In this document: positions 43,453 through 55,588 of the stretch, piece after piece
How positions within the stretch are numbered: the first letter of the stretch is position 1
Layout: each line of letters starts with the position of its first letter
NCBI RefSeq assembly: GCF_003046545.1
Contig: NZ_QAAA01000009.1
Location: 62,001-126,000 of the forward strand
Reading direction: 5' to 3'
DNA length: 64,000 bases
DNA from: Rhodovulum imhoffii
Lineage (GTDB): Bacteria > Pseudomonadota > Alphaproteobacteria > Rhodobacterales > Rhodobacteraceae
Position numbers and translations under genes: made by a program
The notes under the pieces: generated by a model
What the model saw: only the letters and a program-made list of their open reading frames with translations
The model's database searches: none
Told to the model about the DNA's origin: nothing

Positions 43453-43562
43453 GCGCTGTGGCCTTGACGGGTCTGCGAAAGCATCAGACAGTCCGGGAAA
43501 AGGCTTGAGCGGACAGAGAAAACCGTTAGGTTTCTCCTCCCGCGGGCATGAGGAGTGATGGT

Positions 43563-44681
43563 ATGAAGATCAGCATAGAGCGTGGCGCCCTTTTGCGGGC
43601 GGTCGGGCAGGCCCAGTCGGTTGTCGAGCGGCGCAATACCATTCCGATCCTTGCCAATGTCCTGATCGAGGCCGAAGGCGACTCCGCCCGTTTCCGCGCC
43701 ACCGATCTCGACATCGAGGTGGTGGACCGTGCCGCCGCGCAGGTGGAGCGTGCGGGGGCCACCACGGTTTCGGCGATCACGCTGCACGAGATCGTGCGCA
43801 AGCTGCCGGACGGTGCGCTGGTGCAGCTGACCGATGACAATGCGGCGGGCCGGCTCACGGTACAGGCCGGGCGGTCGAACTTTTCTCTGGCGACCCTTCC
43901 CAGGGATGATTTCCCGGTGATGGCCAGCCCCGATTACACATCGAACTTTGCCGCCCCTGCCTCGGTTCTGCGGCGGCTTTTCGACAAATCGAAATTCGCC
44001 ATTTCCACGGAGGAAACCCGTTATTACCTCAATGGCGTCTACATGCATGTGGCGCAGGGGGAGGAGGGTCAGGTGCTGCGCTGTGTGGCGACTGACGGTC
44101 ACCGGCTGGCGCGGGTCGACGCGGCCCTGCCCGGCGGGGCCGAAACCATGCCCGGCGTGATCGTTCCGCGCAAGACCGTGGGCGAACTGCGCAAGCTTCT
44201 GGAGGATGACGACATGGAAATTGCCGTGTCGGTCTCTGAAACCAAGGTGCGTTTTGCGACGCCCGACATCACGCTGACATCGAAGGTGATTGACGGCACC
44301 TTTCCCGACTACACCCGTGTTATCCCGCAAGACAATGCCCGCCGGCTGGAGGTGGACGCTGCGGAGTTCGCGAGGGCCGTGGATCGTGTTGCGACGGTGT
44401 CGTCGGAACGGTCGCGGGCGGTGAAGATGGCGCTGGACGAAGATCGCCTGGTGCTTTCGGTCAACGCCCCGGACAGTGGGGCCGCCGAAGAGGAACTCGC
44501 CGTGGCCTATGGCGACGAGCGCCTGGAGATCGGCTTCAACGCCAAGTACCTGCTGGAAATCGCCAGCCAGGTGGATCGGGAAAACGCCGTTTTTCTGTTC
44601 AACAATTCCGGCGATCCGACGCTCATGCGCGAAGGGAACGACACCTCCGCCGTGTATGTCGTGATGCCGATGCGGGTGTGA
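43563..44681 (+). CDS. dnaN: DNA polymerase III beta sliding clamp
   Basis: Ring-shaped processivity clamp. It begins MKISIERGALLRAVGQAQSV with the typical ERRNTIPILANVLIEA, then YYLNGVYMHV, CVATDGHRLARVDAALPGG and the C-terminal AVYVVMPMRV. ATG 43563 follows GAGGAGTG and gives the standard 372 residues; an ATG at 43548 is unlikely. It follows dnaA by 110 bp and precedes recF. Confidence 0.98.
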   Translation: MKISIERGALLRAVGQAQSVVERRNTIPILANVLIEAEGDSARFRATDLDIEVVDRAAAQVERAGATTVSAITLHEIVRKLPDGALVQLTDDNAAGRLTVQAGRSNFSLATLPRDDFPVMASPDYTSNFAAPASVLRRLFDKSKFAISTEETRYYLNGVYMHVAQGEEGQVLRCVATDGHRLARVDAALPGGAETMPGVIVPRKTVGELRKLLEDDDMEIAVSVSETKVRFATPDITLTSKVIDGTFPDYTRVIPQDNARRLEVDAAEFARAVDRVATVSSERSRAVKMALDEDRLVLSVNAPDSGAAEEELAVAYGDERLEIGFNAKYLLEIASQVDRENAVFLFNNSGDPTLMREGNDTSAVYVVMPMRV

Positions 44682-44709
44682 CCCGCTCCTGCCCCGGAAA
44701 GGCCGGGCC

Positions 44710-45822
44710 ATGGTGCGACTGGCCCTGACCGAATTGGCGCTGGTGCAGTTTCGCTCCCATGCCGGGGCGCGACTGTCTTTGGATGGCCGCCCGGTGGCGA
44801 TCTATGGCCCCAATGGTGCAGGAAAAACCAACCTGCTGGAGGCTGTCTCACTTTTGTCTCCGGGCCGCGGTCTGCGCCGGGCGCCGGTGGGGGATCTGGC
44901 CCGTCAGTCTGCCGGGGTTGGCTGGCGGATCGGCGCGGTCCTGGAAAGCTGCGGACAGGTTCATGAAATCGACAGCCGTGCCGACCCTGACACGCCCCGC
45001 CGGGTAGAGATAGACGGCAAATCCGCGCCGCAGGTGGCGCTGGCCCGGATTGCACGGATCCTGTGGCTGACCCCCGCGATGGATCGGCTCTGGATCGAAT
45101 CCGCGGAAGGCCGCCGCCGGTTTCTCGACCGTATCGCGATGAGCTTCACCCCCGCCCATGCGGAGACAGCCCTTGCCTATGAAAAGGCCATGCGTGAGCG
45201 CAACCGCCTGCTGAAGGACGGGGTCGCGGACCGGCACTGGTATGGCGCGCTGGAAGCTCGCATGGCCGAAGAAGGTGCGCGCCTTGCCGCCAACCGGCGC
45301 GCGGCGCTGGCCCGGATCGAGGCCGCGCAGGCCGGGGCGGAAACGGCCTTTCCGCAAGCCGCTCTGGCACTGGCTGGACCCGAAGGCGCCGACCTGCCCG
45401 ATGCGGAGATTCTGGCCGGGATTTTCGCACGGGGCCGGGCCGCGGATCGGGCTGCTGGGCGCACCTTGTCCGGCCCCCACCGCGCGGACATGGACGCGAC
45501 CTTTGTCGCCAAGGCTGTCCCGGCGCGACTTTGCTCCACGGGGGAGCAGAAGGCGCTGCTGATCTCGCTTGTGCTTGCCAATGCGCGGGCGCTGGCGCAG
45601 GATTTCGGCGCGCCGCCGCTGTTGCTGCTGGATGAGGTTGCCGCCCATCTGGACGCGGCGCGCCGCGCGGCACTTTATGCCGAGATTGCCGCGCTGGGCG
45701 CCCAGGCGTTTCTGACCGGTACCGGCGCGGACTTGTTCACAGAACTTGCCGCCCGTGCCCAGTACGTCGCGGTGAGCGAACAGGACGGTACCAGCCATGT
45801 GACGCAAAAGGACACACCATGA
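44710..45822 (+). CDS. recF: recombination protein RecF
   Basis: SMC-like ATPase for single-strand gap repair. Walker A is IYGPNGAGKTNLLEAVSLLS; other signatures are RRRFLDRIAMSFTPAHAETA, LSGPHRADMDATFVAKAVPA, STGEQKALLISLVLANA and LLLDEVAAHLDAARRAALYA. 370 residues is normal. It overlaps the next gene by ATGA. Confidence 0.97.
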   Translation: MVRLALTELALVQFRSHAGARLSLDGRPVAIYGPNGAGKTNLLEAVSLLSPGRGLRRAPVGDLARQSAGVGWRIGAVLESCGQVHEIDSRADPDTPRRVEIDGKSAPQVALARIARILWLTPAMDRLWIESAEGRRRFLDRIAMSFTPAHAETALAYEKAMRERNRLLKDGVADRHWYGALEARMAEEGARLAANRRAALARIEAAQAGAETAFPQAALALAGPEGADLPDAEILAGIFARGRAADRAAGRTLSGPHRADMDATFVAKAVPARLCSTGEQKALLISLVLANARALAQDFGAPPLLLLDEVAAHLDAARRAALYAEIAALGAQAFLTGTGADLFTELAARAQYVAVSEQDGTSHVTQKDTP

Positions 45823-46244
45823 CCCCTCAGCGTGCGAGCTTCATCACTTTTGGCGTGACCGACCTGCCCCGCACCTTTTGTGCCATACCGGGCTGGCGCC
45901 CGGCACAGGAGCGGGAGGGCAACAGCTTTTATCGGTTGAACGGACAGGTCCGGGCGCTTTTCGGACGCGCCGTGTTGGCGGCGGATCAGGGACGACCGGA
46001 GGCGATGCCGGGCACCGTGGGAGGTGCGCTGGCCCAGAACTTTGTCACCGGGGCAGAGGCGGGTGCTGCCTGCAAGGCGGCTCTTGGTGCCGGAGCCATG
46101 GTACGGAAGTGCCCGCAGAAAGTGTTCCGTGGGGGATGCTCGGGCTGCTATGCGGGCCCGGACAGGCATGTCTGGGAAGTGGCGATGAACCCCTTCTGGA
46201 CGCTGGGCGACGATGTCGCCCAGACCTTGCCGGCCCCGACATGA
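45819..46244 (+). CDS. glyoxalase/VOC superfamily protein
   Basis: A 141-residue protein with RASFITFGVTDLPRTF at the N-terminus and AGPDRHVWEVAMNPFW at the C-terminus, the vicinal oxygen chelate fold pattern in which the final Glu is a metal ligand. The central part contains NSFYRLNGQVRALFGR. Substrate unknown. Inserted between recF and gyrB, coupled to recF (ATGA) and to the LysE gene (ATGA). Confidence 0.8.
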   Translation: MTPQRASFITFGVTDLPRTFCAIPGWRPAQEREGNSFYRLNGQVRALFGRAVLAADQGRPEAMPGTVGGALAQNFVTGAEAGAACKAALGAGAMVRKCPQKVFRGGCSGCYAGPDRHVWEVAMNPFWTLGDDVAQTLPAPT

Positions 46245-46861
46245 CGCTTACGTTCGTGGAACTCACCCTCTATGCCGGGGCGCTGTTCGTGCTGTTCCTG
46301 ACCCCCGGTCCGGTCTGGGTGGCGCTGATGGCGCGGGCGTTGTCGGGCGGGTTCCACGCGGCCTGGCCGCTGGCGCTGGGGGTGGTTGTGGGGGATGTGC
46401 TCTGGCCCTTGCTGGCGGTGCTGGGCGTCAGTTGGCTGGTGACGACATTCGAAAGCTTCCTGCTGGTGCTGCGCTGGGTCGCCTGTGGAATCTTTCTTGC
46501 GATGGGGGGGATGCTGATCCGAAATGCGAACCGGGCGATTGCCGCAGACAGCCGGCTGACACGACCGGGCGCATGGGCCGGGTTTCTGGCCGGGCTGGCG
46601 GCAATTCTGGGCAACCCCAAGGCGGTTTTGTTCTACATGGGCATTCTGCCGGGGTTTTTCGATCTTACGAGTCTGACCGCAGGCGATGTGGCGGCAATTT
46701 GCACGGTATCGGCGGCGGTGCCGCTGGTGGGGAACCTCGCGCTGGCGGCCTCGCTGGGGAAGGCCCGGAGGTTGATGACCTCGCCCCGTGCGCTGCGGCG
46801 GGTCAATGTCGTTGCCGGAGGGCTGCTGATTGCGGTGGGGGTGGTATTACCCTTTACCTGA
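46241..46861 (+). CDS. LysE/RhtB-family amino-acid exporter
   Basis: Inner-membrane transporter of 206 residues with about six membrane segments. It starts TFVELTLYAGALFVLFLTPG, has PGPVWVALMARALSGG and AILGNPKAVLFYMGILPGFF, all typical of LysE/RhtB proteins. ATG 46241 overlaps the VOC stop. Probably transcribed with recF and the VOC gene rather than with gyrB, which has its own promoter. Substrate not determinable. Confidence 0.9.
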   Translation: MTLTFVELTLYAGALFVLFLTPGPVWVALMARALSGGFHAAWPLALGVVVGDVLWPLLAVLGVSWLVTTFESFLLVLRWVACGIFLAMGGMLIRNANRAIAADSRLTRPGAWAGFLAGLAAILGNPKAVLFYMGILPGFFDLTSLTAGDVAAICTVSAAVPLVGNLALAASLGKARRLMTSPRALRRVNVVAGGLLIAVGVVLPFT

Positions 46862-46879
46862 AGGTGGCAAATTCCCTGA

Positions 46880-49369
<2,490 letters not shown>

Positions 49370-49403
49370 GACCGGGTGGGGCCTTGCCTCGATGATGTGA
49401 GAA

Positions 49404-49424
49404 GCCGGGCCCTTCAGGCCCGGC
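49404..49424. terminator. GC-rich hairpin between convergent gyrB and ackA
   Basis: GCCGGGCC, loop of five, GGCCCGGC. There is no T-run on either side, so it is a candidate transcription-end structure rather than a canonical terminator. Confidence 0.4.
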
Positions 49425-49460
49425 AAGGCCGAAACGCGCCGCCGCGTGCCGCGGGATATT

Positions 49461-50693
49461 TCAAGCGGGGTCCGGCCCCGCCTGACCGAGAGGTTTACCG
49501 CCCGCTTCCGGCATATTCGGGGCCTCGCGAAACCGCTTGATGGCCCGTGCGATCACAAGCTCTTCGCTGGTGGGAATCACCATTACCTGGATGCGGCTGT
49601 GATCCGGGGAAATGACCGTGGCATTTTCAGCATTGCGGTCAGGGTCTATCCCGATTCCGATCCAGCCCATGCCGTCACAGACCCGTTCCCGGACAAGGCG
49701 TGAGTTTTCCCCGATCCCTCCGCAAAACACCACCGCATCAAGTCCGCCAAGCGTTGCCGCAAGCGCGCCCAGCTCCCTGCGGATCCGGAAGACGAAATAA
49801 TCTATCGCTTCTTCCGCTTCCGGGGTGCCTGCGGCTTCCAGAACGCGCATGTCATGGGACAGGTCCGACAGGCCCAGAAGGCCGGACTTGGAGTAGAACA
49901 GCTCGATAACCTCATCAAGCGCCATCCCCTCCTCCCGGAGCAGGTAGAAAATGATACCGGGGTCGATCTGGCCTGTTCGGGTGCCCATCGGCAGCCCGTC
50001 GAGTGCGGTAAACCCCATGGTCGAAGCAACAGAACGCCCGCCTTCCATGGCGCACATGGAGGCGCCGTTGCCCAGATGCGCCATCACCACCCGGCCCGCA
50101 TGGAGCTGCGGCGCGATGCGGCGCAATTCCCCCGCGACGTAGTCATAGCTTAATCCGTGGAACCCATAGCGGCGGACCCCCCTTTCGTAATAGGCGCGCG
50201 GCAAGGCGAAGAGGTCGTTGACCTTTGGATGGTTGCGGTGGAAAGCGGTATCGAAGCAGGCCACTTGCAGGGCGTCCGGGAATTCGGCCATGGCGGCCTT
50301 GATACCGGCGATGTTATGGGGCTGGTGCAGCGGTGCGAATGGGGCAAAACGGGAGAGATCGTCCAGGAGGTTGTCAGACACGATCCGGGGGGCAGCGTAG
50401 GCCGGGCCGCCATGTACCACGCGATGTCCCACGGCCACCACTTTGGCCGAAGGCACCTGGCTGTGCAAAAGCGCAAATGCCGCAGAGACTGCGCTGCGGT
50501 GGTCCGCAGGTCCGCGTTCGGAAGAGGCGCGGGTTATCGTTGTCCCGTTACAGGTGAATTTCAGCCGGAGGGCTGTGCCGATATTTTCCACGATACCGAA
50601 GCCCAGTTCGATGGGCGGGCCCTCGATATCGAACAACCCGAATTTCAAGGAAGACGAGCCGACATTCAGGGTAAGAGCAACGGGCCGGGTCAT
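49461..50693 (-). CDS. ackA: acetate kinase family protein
   Basis: Interconverts acyl phosphate and ATP with acetate (or a similar acid). It begins ALTLNVGSSSLKFGLFDIEG, has AVGHRVVHGG, ACFDTAFHRNHP, RYGFHGLSYDYVAGEL, MAHLGNGASMCAMEGGRSVA and AVVFCGGIGENSRLVRERV, covering both acetokinase signatures. 410 residues is normal. The start overlaps the end of the upstream pta-like gene (ATGA), so kinase and transacylase form one unit. Propionate or butyrate specificity cannot be excluded. Confidence 0.93.
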   Translation of the reverse strand: MTRPVALTLNVGSSSLKFGLFDIEGPPIELGFGIVENIGTALRLKFTCNGTTITRASSERGPADHRSAVSAAFALLHSQVPSAKVVAVGHRVVHGGPAYAAPRIVSDNLLDDLSRFAPFAPLHQPHNIAGIKAAMAEFPDALQVACFDTAFHRNHPKVNDLFALPRAYYERGVRRYGFHGLSYDYVAGELRRIAPQLHAGRVVMAHLGNGASMCAMEGGRSVASTMGFTALDGLPMGTRTGQIDPGIIFYLLREEGMALDEVIELFYSKSGLLGLSDLSHDMRVLEAAGTPEAEEAIDYFVFRIRRELGALAATLGGLDAVVFCGGIGENSRLVRERVCDGMGWIGIGIDPDRNAENATVISPDHSRIQVMVIPTSEELVIARAIKRFREAPNMPEAGGKPLGQAGPDPA

Positions 50694-52096
50694 TGCCAGG
50701 GGGCCTCCGCCATATCGGTGCCGCAGACATGGGCCTGATACAGGGCCGCCACCGCGCAGGATGCAAGCCGTGACATACGTCCGTCCGCGCGGCTGTTCAG
50801 GATTACTGGCACCCTGGCCCCCAGGACCAGCCCCGCGCCTTCGGCGTGGCTGATATAGGCCAGCTGCTTTGCCAGCATGTTGCCCGCGTCGATCCCCGGA
50901 ACGACAAGGATATCCGCCCGCCCGGCAACTTCGGAGGTGATCCCCTTGGTGCGCGCGGCGGTCAGGCTGATGGCGTTGTCCATTGCCAGGGGGCCATCGA
51001 CCAGCCCACCCCGGATCTGGCCACGTTCGGCCATCTTCGAAAGCAGCGCCGCATCGACCGAGGATTGAATTCCGATGTTGATGGTTTCGACTGCGGACAG
51101 AACGCCGACCCGCGGTGTCGCGATCCCCAGTGCCAGCGCAAGGTCGATCGCGTTCTGCACGATATCGACTTTGGTGGCGAGGTCCGGAGCGATGTTGATG
51201 GCCGCATCGGTCACCATGATCGGCGCCGGCATGCCGGGGACATCCATGACGAAAACATGGGTGAAGCGGCGCCCCACCCGCAGCCCGTTTGTTTTGTCGA
51301 GCATCGGTTTCAAAAGATCGTCGGTATGCAGGTGCCCCTTCATCACCGCCGCTGCGCGCCCGCTGTTGACCAGCGCGCAGGCGGTTGCTGCGGCGTCGCG
51401 GGGGTGGGTGGCGGCCAAAAGCTCAAACCCGGTAATGTCAGTATCGCTTTCGGCGGCCGCCGCAGAGATCTTTTGCGGGTCGCCAACCAGGATCGGTGTG
51501 ATGATGCTTTCCTTCGCCGCCAGCAATGCGCCCCCGAGAGAGTTCGGCTCCTGCGGGCAGACGACAGCGGTGGGAATTGGTGGCAGAGACCGGGCGCGGT
51601 CGAGGAGCGCCTCGAAATGGCGGTGGCGCTGAACCACCAGACCGGGCAGGTGCATGTCTTCGAAGGCGGCGTATTTTGGCGGCGCGATCACCTCGGCCTC
51701 GCCGCTCAGGATCAGGGCGTTGTCACCGATGCGGTGAATCGCGGTTTTCAGCGTAACGGTCCCGTCCGTGTGCTTTTCCGTCACTTCGACATGGATGCGA
51801 ATTTCTTCGCCGGCATGGGCGCGCGTTGCAAAATTCAGCGTCTGACGGCGGTAAAGCGTACCCGGACCGGGCAGTTGCATCCCCAGAACGGTCGCCACCA
51901 GGGAGGCAATGAACATTCCCGGCGCCACGGCTTCGGCAATGCCGTCCCCATCGCCGTCTTCCCTGGGAAGATGCATCGGGTTGTGGTTGCCCGTGGCGGC
52001 GGCGAAAACGTACAGATCGTCAATGGTCAGAAGGCGACGCATCTCTGCGCTGTCCCCGATCTTCAGTTCCGAAAAGGGATGGTTTTCGATCCTCAT
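50690..52096 (-). CDS. MaoC hydratase / phosphate acyltransferase fusion
   Basis: Two-domain protein of 468 residues. The N-terminal part (about 1-145) is a MaoC hot-dog domain with SELKIGDSAEMRRLLTIDDL and AAATGNHNPMHLP, the hydratase signature with Asp and His. The C-terminal part (about 160-460) is a phosphate acetyl/butyryl-transferase with VVCPQEPNSLGGALLAAKES, LVNSGRAAAVMKGHLHTDDL, DVPGMPAPIMVTDAAINIAP and VEGPLAMDNAISL-like region (here VDGPLAMDNAISL). ATG 52096 follows GGAGACC. Followed by ackA. It may convert an enoyl- or acyl-CoA to acyl phosphate, but substrates are unknown. Confidence 0.88.
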   Translation of the reverse strand: MRIENHPFSELKIGDSAEMRRLLTIDDLYVFAAATGNHNPMHLPREDGDGDGIAEAVAPGMFIASLVATVLGMQLPGPGTLYRRQTLNFATRAHAGEEIRIHVEVTEKHTDGTVTLKTAIHRIGDNALILSGEAEVIAPPKYAAFEDMHLPGLVVQRHRHFEALLDRARSLPPIPTAVVCPQEPNSLGGALLAAKESIITPILVGDPQKISAAAAESDTDITGFELLAATHPRDAAATACALVNSGRAAAVMKGHLHTDDLLKPMLDKTNGLRVGRRFTHVFVMDVPGMPAPIMVTDAAINIAPDLATKVDIVQNAIDLALALGIATPRVGVLSAVETINIGIQSSVDAALLSKMAERGQIRGGLVDGPLAMDNAISLTAARTKGITSEVAGRADILVVPGIDAGNMLAKQLAYISHAEGAGLVLGARVPVILNSRADGRMSRLASCAVAALYQAHVCGTDMAEAPWQ

Positions 52097-52880
52097 GTCT
52101 TGGTCTCCGTCGGGTTGCCGCCACATGTGACCGGCGGGGTGGCCCTTTCCGCAAGATCACAGGGGGTAAGCAGAGCGCCTTGTCCCATATGCGGCAAGGT
52201 CGTGGCTGTTGGGCCGGAAACGAATCGCGCGGCCCCGAACCCACAGCCCCTGTTGTATTTGCCTGGAAAGTGAAGCGCCCCATGATCTTCTTTCGCCGCC
52301 CCGTAAGCCGGTGCGAAGTTGCCGCGTACATATTCAAGCCTGTGTGCGGCAGACGTTCAATCCCGCCCCGGTTGCAGGGATTGTGGCGACGGGGGGGCGT
52401 AGCCAATTGGCCACAATGCCCCTGGATCCGAGCCTGGCGGCGCTTCAAAGCGTATGGCTGCGGCCCGTGTACGGCAATCCGACCGAAAGAGTGCGAATAC
52501 CCCGATCCATATCTCTGCCCGGCGGGGTCAGGGCCTGAAAACCCCGCCGAATCTGCGCGGCGAACAGAACGGAATTCATACGGTTTCGTGTGGTCCAGAA
52601 GGCGGCCCCCGAAGGTTGGCCCCCGTCCCGGGCGGCGGGCCGCACTATGATACGTTCAGATCTTGAAACTGCTTTGGCGGGCATCGGCGGAATGGCCGGT
52701 CTTCGTCAAACCCTGAAGAGCCGCAGAGCTCCCGATGCCGTGTCACGGCCGCGAGCCCGGCCAGAAAGACCGCCGGAGCCTGAAGATCATCTAAATCTCA
52801 AAACGGATACAGCAAAAGCCATCCACGCGATTTCCCGATCGCGGTGAAACGGCGCCACTGTGTGGTGGCACCGCTTGCGC
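52097..52880. other. 784-bp region between pta-like gene and sdhA; little coding signal
   Basis: Sits where related genomes usually carry sdhB downstream of sdhA, but no iron-sulfur subunit sequence (no CxxCxxC pattern) is present on either strand. Open frames here have irregular codon use. One weak 66-codon frame is listed separately. It must hold the pta-like gene promoter; none is obvious. Confidence 0.45.
52647..52847 (+). CDS. possible small protein, unknown
   Basis: A 66-residue frame starting MIRSDLETALAGIGGMAGLR, followed by a basic, Pro-rich segment (SRPRARPERPPEPEDHLN) and a short helix. No family recognised, no clear ribosome site beyond a G-rich stretch. Codon use is less GC-biased at third positions than in neighbours. 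It faces sdhA tail to tail. Could be spurious. Confidence 0.25.
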   Translation: MIRSDLETALAGIGGMAGLRQTLKSRRAPDAVSRPRARPERPPEPEDHLNLKTDTAKAIHAISRSR

Positions 52881-54686
52881 CTAATAGACCCGCGCCTTCG
52901 GGGCGATTTTTTTCATGTCTATACCACCTGCATCCTGCCCGGTCAGCGGTTCCAGATGTACCGGGCGGTAGGCCAGGGTTACATCGGTTCCGTTCACCCA
53001 GGACAGGGAATGCTTGCGCCAGTTCTCGTCGTCGCGGTCGGGGTAGTCCTCATGGGCGTGGGCACCGCGGCTTTCCTTGCGCGCTTCGGCGCTGACGATG
53101 GTGGCCAGCGCATTGGGCATCAGGTTGGTCAGCTCCAGCGTTTCCATAAGATCGGAGTTCCAGATCAGTGAGCGGTCGGTCACTTTCAGGTCGTCCATCT
53201 TGGACGCAACGCCGGCCATGTTCTCGCAGCCTTCGGCCAGTGTCTTGTCGGTACGGAACACGGCGGCATCGGCCTGCATGGTCTTTTGCATCTCAAGCCG
53301 CAGTTCCGCGGTGGCGACGGTACCATTGGCGTAACGCAGCCCGTCGAAACGCTCCAGGGCCTTGTCGATCGAGGCCCGGTTGGGTGTCGGGACTTCGGAT
53401 TTCGGGTCGACGACCTTGCGGGCACGGATTGCGGCGGCGCGGCCGAACACCACGAGGTCGATCAGCGAGTTCGATCCAAGCCGGTTCGCGCCGTGCACGC
53501 TGGCGCAGCCGGCTTCGCCCACGGCCATCAGGCCCGGTGTGACGCGGTCAGGGTGGTCGGGGGTCGGGTCCAGAACTTCACCCCAGTAGTTGGTGGGGAT
53601 ACCGCCCATGTTGTAGTGCACCGTCGGCAGCACCGGGATCGGTTCCCTGGTGACATCGACGCCGGCAAAGATGCGCGCAGATTCCGAAATGCCCGGCAGA
53701 CGTTCGGCCAGGGTCTCGGGCGGCAGGTGCGACAGGTTCAGGTGGATGTGGTCCCCGTGGGCGCCGACCCCGCGCCCTTCGCGGATCTCCATCGTCATGC
53801 AGCGTGAAACCACATCGCGGCTGGCAAGGTCTTTATAGGTCGGGGCGTAACGCTCCATGAATCGTTCGCCCTCGGCGTTGGTCAGGTAGCCGCCTTCGCC
53901 ACGCGCCCCTTCGGTAATCAGGCAGCCCGCGCCATAGATGCCGGTGGGGTGGAACTGCACGAACTCCATGTCTTGCAGGGGCAGCCCCGCGCGCGCGACC
54001 ATGCCGCCGCCATCGCCGGTACAGGTGTGGGCCGAAGTGGCTGAAAAATAAGCCCGCCCATAGCCGCCGGTGGCCAGAACCACCATTTTCGCGGCAAAAA
54101 CGTGCAGCGACCCGTCATCCAGCTTCCATGCAATCACGCCCTGGCACCGGCCGTCTTCGGACATGAGAAGGTCGATGGCGAAATACTCGATGAAGAACTC
54201 CGCCTTCTGCTTCAGGGATTGTCCATAAAGCGTATGCAGAATCGCGTGGCCGGTGCGGTCGGCGGCGGCGCAGGTGCGTTGTACCGGCGGGCCTTCACCG
54301 AACTCTGTCGTGTGGCCGCCAAAGGGGCGCTGGTAAATCTTGCCGTCCCCGGTCCGCGAGAACGGCACGCCGTAATGTTCCAGTTCGTAAACGGCCTTGG
54401 GCGCTTCACGGGCAAGATATTCCATCGCGTCCGTATCGCCCAGCCAGTCAGAGCCTTTTACCGTGTCGTACATGTGCCATTGCCAGCTGTCCGGGCCCAT
54501 GTTGCCAAGGCTGGCGGCAATCCCGCCCTGCGCGGCGACGGTGTGGCTGCGGGTGGGGAAAACCTTGGTCACACAGGCGGTGCGCAGGCCCTGCTCCGCC
54601 ATGCCCAGCGTGGCGCGCAGGCCCGCGCCGCCAGCCCCCACCACGACCACGTCATATTCATGCACTTCGTATTCGTAAGCGGCCAT
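52881..54686 (-). CDS. sdhA: succinate dehydrogenase flavoprotein subunit
   Basis: Catalytic subunit of complex II oxidising succinate to fumarate. It has [20 protein letters not shown] (FAD fold), the flavinylation-site region [17 protein letters not shown], and [20 protein letters not shown], plus the C-terminal [20 protein letters not shown] with active-site Arg/His. ATG 54686 gives 601 residues, the usual length; the longer frame to 54713 adds a non-homologous leader. Last gene of sdhC-sdhD-sdhA. sdhB is not downstream. Confidence 0.97.
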   Translation of the reverse strand: MAAYEYEVHEYDVVVVGAGGAGLRATLGMAEQGLRTACVTKVFPTRSHTVAAQGGIAASLGNMGPDSWQWHMYDTVKGSDWLGDTDAMEYLAREAPKAVYELEHYGVPFSRTGDGKIYQRPFGGHTTEFGEGPPVQRTCAAADRTGHAILHTLYGQSLKQKAEFFIEYFAIDLLMSEDGRCQGVIAWKLDDGSLHVFAAKMVVLATGGYGRAYFSATSAHTCTGDGGGMVARAGLPLQDMEFVQFHPTGIYGAGCLITEGARGEGGYLTNAEGERFMERYAPTYKDLASRDVVSRCMTMEIREGRGVGAHGDHIHLNLSHLPPETLAERLPGISESARIFAGVDVTREPIPVLPTVHYNMGGIPTNYWGEVLDPTPDHPDRVTPGLMAVGEAGCASVHGANRLGSNSLIDLVVFGRAAAIRARKVVDPKSEVPTPNRASIDKALERFDGLRYANGTVATAELRLEMQKTMQADAAVFRTDKTLAEGCENMAGVASKMDDLKVTDRSLIWNSDLMETLELTNLMPNALATIVSAEARKESRGAHAHEDYPDRDDENWRKHSLSWVNGTDVTLAYRPVHLEPLTGQDAGGIDMKKIAPKARVY

Positions 54687-54702
54687 AAACGGTCTCCGTC
54701 GG

Positions 54703-55074
54703 TTACATCGCAATGCGGATGACGGCGTAGATGCCGGTCGCCATCGCGGTGTAGGTGATGCAGGTCGTCGCGATCAGAAGCGTTTTGCAGAACAGACCGC
54801 GGGTGTAATCTTCGATGGCGACGGTGACACCGCGCTTGAAGTGATGCAGCCCGACCCAGAAGGTCAGCAGGGCGACCATGGCGGGGAAGGGGCGCGAGAA
54901 TGTGGAGATCGTGTCCGCGTGGCTGCCGCCCAGCGCGGAGCCGAAGAAATACACGAAAAACGGGACCAGCCCGACCAGCGCAACCGCGCTGACGACCGTT
55001 TGCCAATGCTCCTGTGTGCCGGAGCGGGCACTGCCGAAGCCCTGGGCCAGTTTGCGGTTGGTGACGTAACGCAT
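54703..55074 (-). CDS. sdhD: succinate dehydrogenase membrane anchor subunit
   Basis: Hydrophobic anchor of complex II. The 123-residue protein has three membrane segments, with [20 protein letters not shown], then [20 protein letters not shown] carrying the likely heme-ligand histidine, [20 protein letters not shown], and a final segment. Start 55074 has GAGGAA seven bases upstream; an ATG at 55089 overlapping the sdhC stop is an alternative. Confidence 0.93.
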   Translation of the reverse strand: MRYVTNRKLAQGFGSARSGTQEHWQTVVSAVALVGLVPFFVYFFGSALGGSHADTISTFSRPFPAMVALLTFWVGLHHFKRGVTVAIEDYTRGLFCKTLLIATTCITYTAMATGIYAVIRIAM

Positions 55075-55085
55075 GGCGGAATTCC

Positions 55086-55469
55086 TCATATGACCAGCAC
55101 CGTCAGCAGAGTCAGGACACCGGAGCCGACGATCACGGCCATGCCCAGCTTTTGCGCAGTTTCAAGCTCCAGCCCGTGGCCGGTATCCCAGATCAGGTGA
55201 CGGATTCCCGCGAGGCCGTGATACCACAGCGCCCAGAGAGACAGGAACATTACGCCATCCCCCAGCCACGAGGTCAGGAACCAGTTGGCGCGGGCATAGG
55301 CTTCGGGACCTTTCGCGGCGGCGATGAACCACCAGACGATCAGAATCGCTCCGACGATCAGCGCGTTTCCGGTGATCCGGGTGAAGATCGAGGTGACCGA
55401 GGTAATCTGGGGCCGGTAGATCTGGAGGTGGGGAGACAGGGGCCGGTTCCCCCGGTTCAGTTCAGGCAT
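55086..55469 (-). CDS. sdhC: succinate dehydrogenase cytochrome b556 subunit
   Basis: Heme-binding membrane subunit. It has the family opening RPLSPHLQIYRPQITSVTSI with SIFTRITG (quinone-site Ser/Arg region) and HGLAGIRHLIWDTGHGLE with the heme His. Three membrane segments, 127 residues. ATG 55469 follows GAGGGA. First gene of the operon; a paired GTGATCAC operator lies 120-148 bp upstream. Confidence 0.95.
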   Translation of the reverse strand: MPELNRGNRPLSPHLQIYRPQITSVTSIFTRITGNALIVGAILIVWWFIAAAKGPEAYARANWFLTSWLGDGVMFLSLWALWYHGLAGIRHLIWDTGHGLELETAQKLGMAVIVGSGVLTLLTVLVI

Positions 55470-55588
55470 GGCTGTCCCTCTCTGGCGACCTATTGTTGCG
55501 GCTGTGATAACGTTTTTTTTGCCGGAGTCACTGCTTTCACGACTTTCGGCGGCAAATTTTTGCGACGATCGGGGAAAATCCACACTTT

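Noticed and set aside
43449-44711. 420-codon minus-strand frame opposite dnaN
   Set aside because: Shadow of dnaN; no homology-like pattern.
52180-52650. Overlapping open frames in the pta-sdhA gap
   Set aside because: Irregular codon use, no ribosome site and Arg/Pro-rich translation in all of them; only the 66-codon frame at 52647 was kept, at low confidence.
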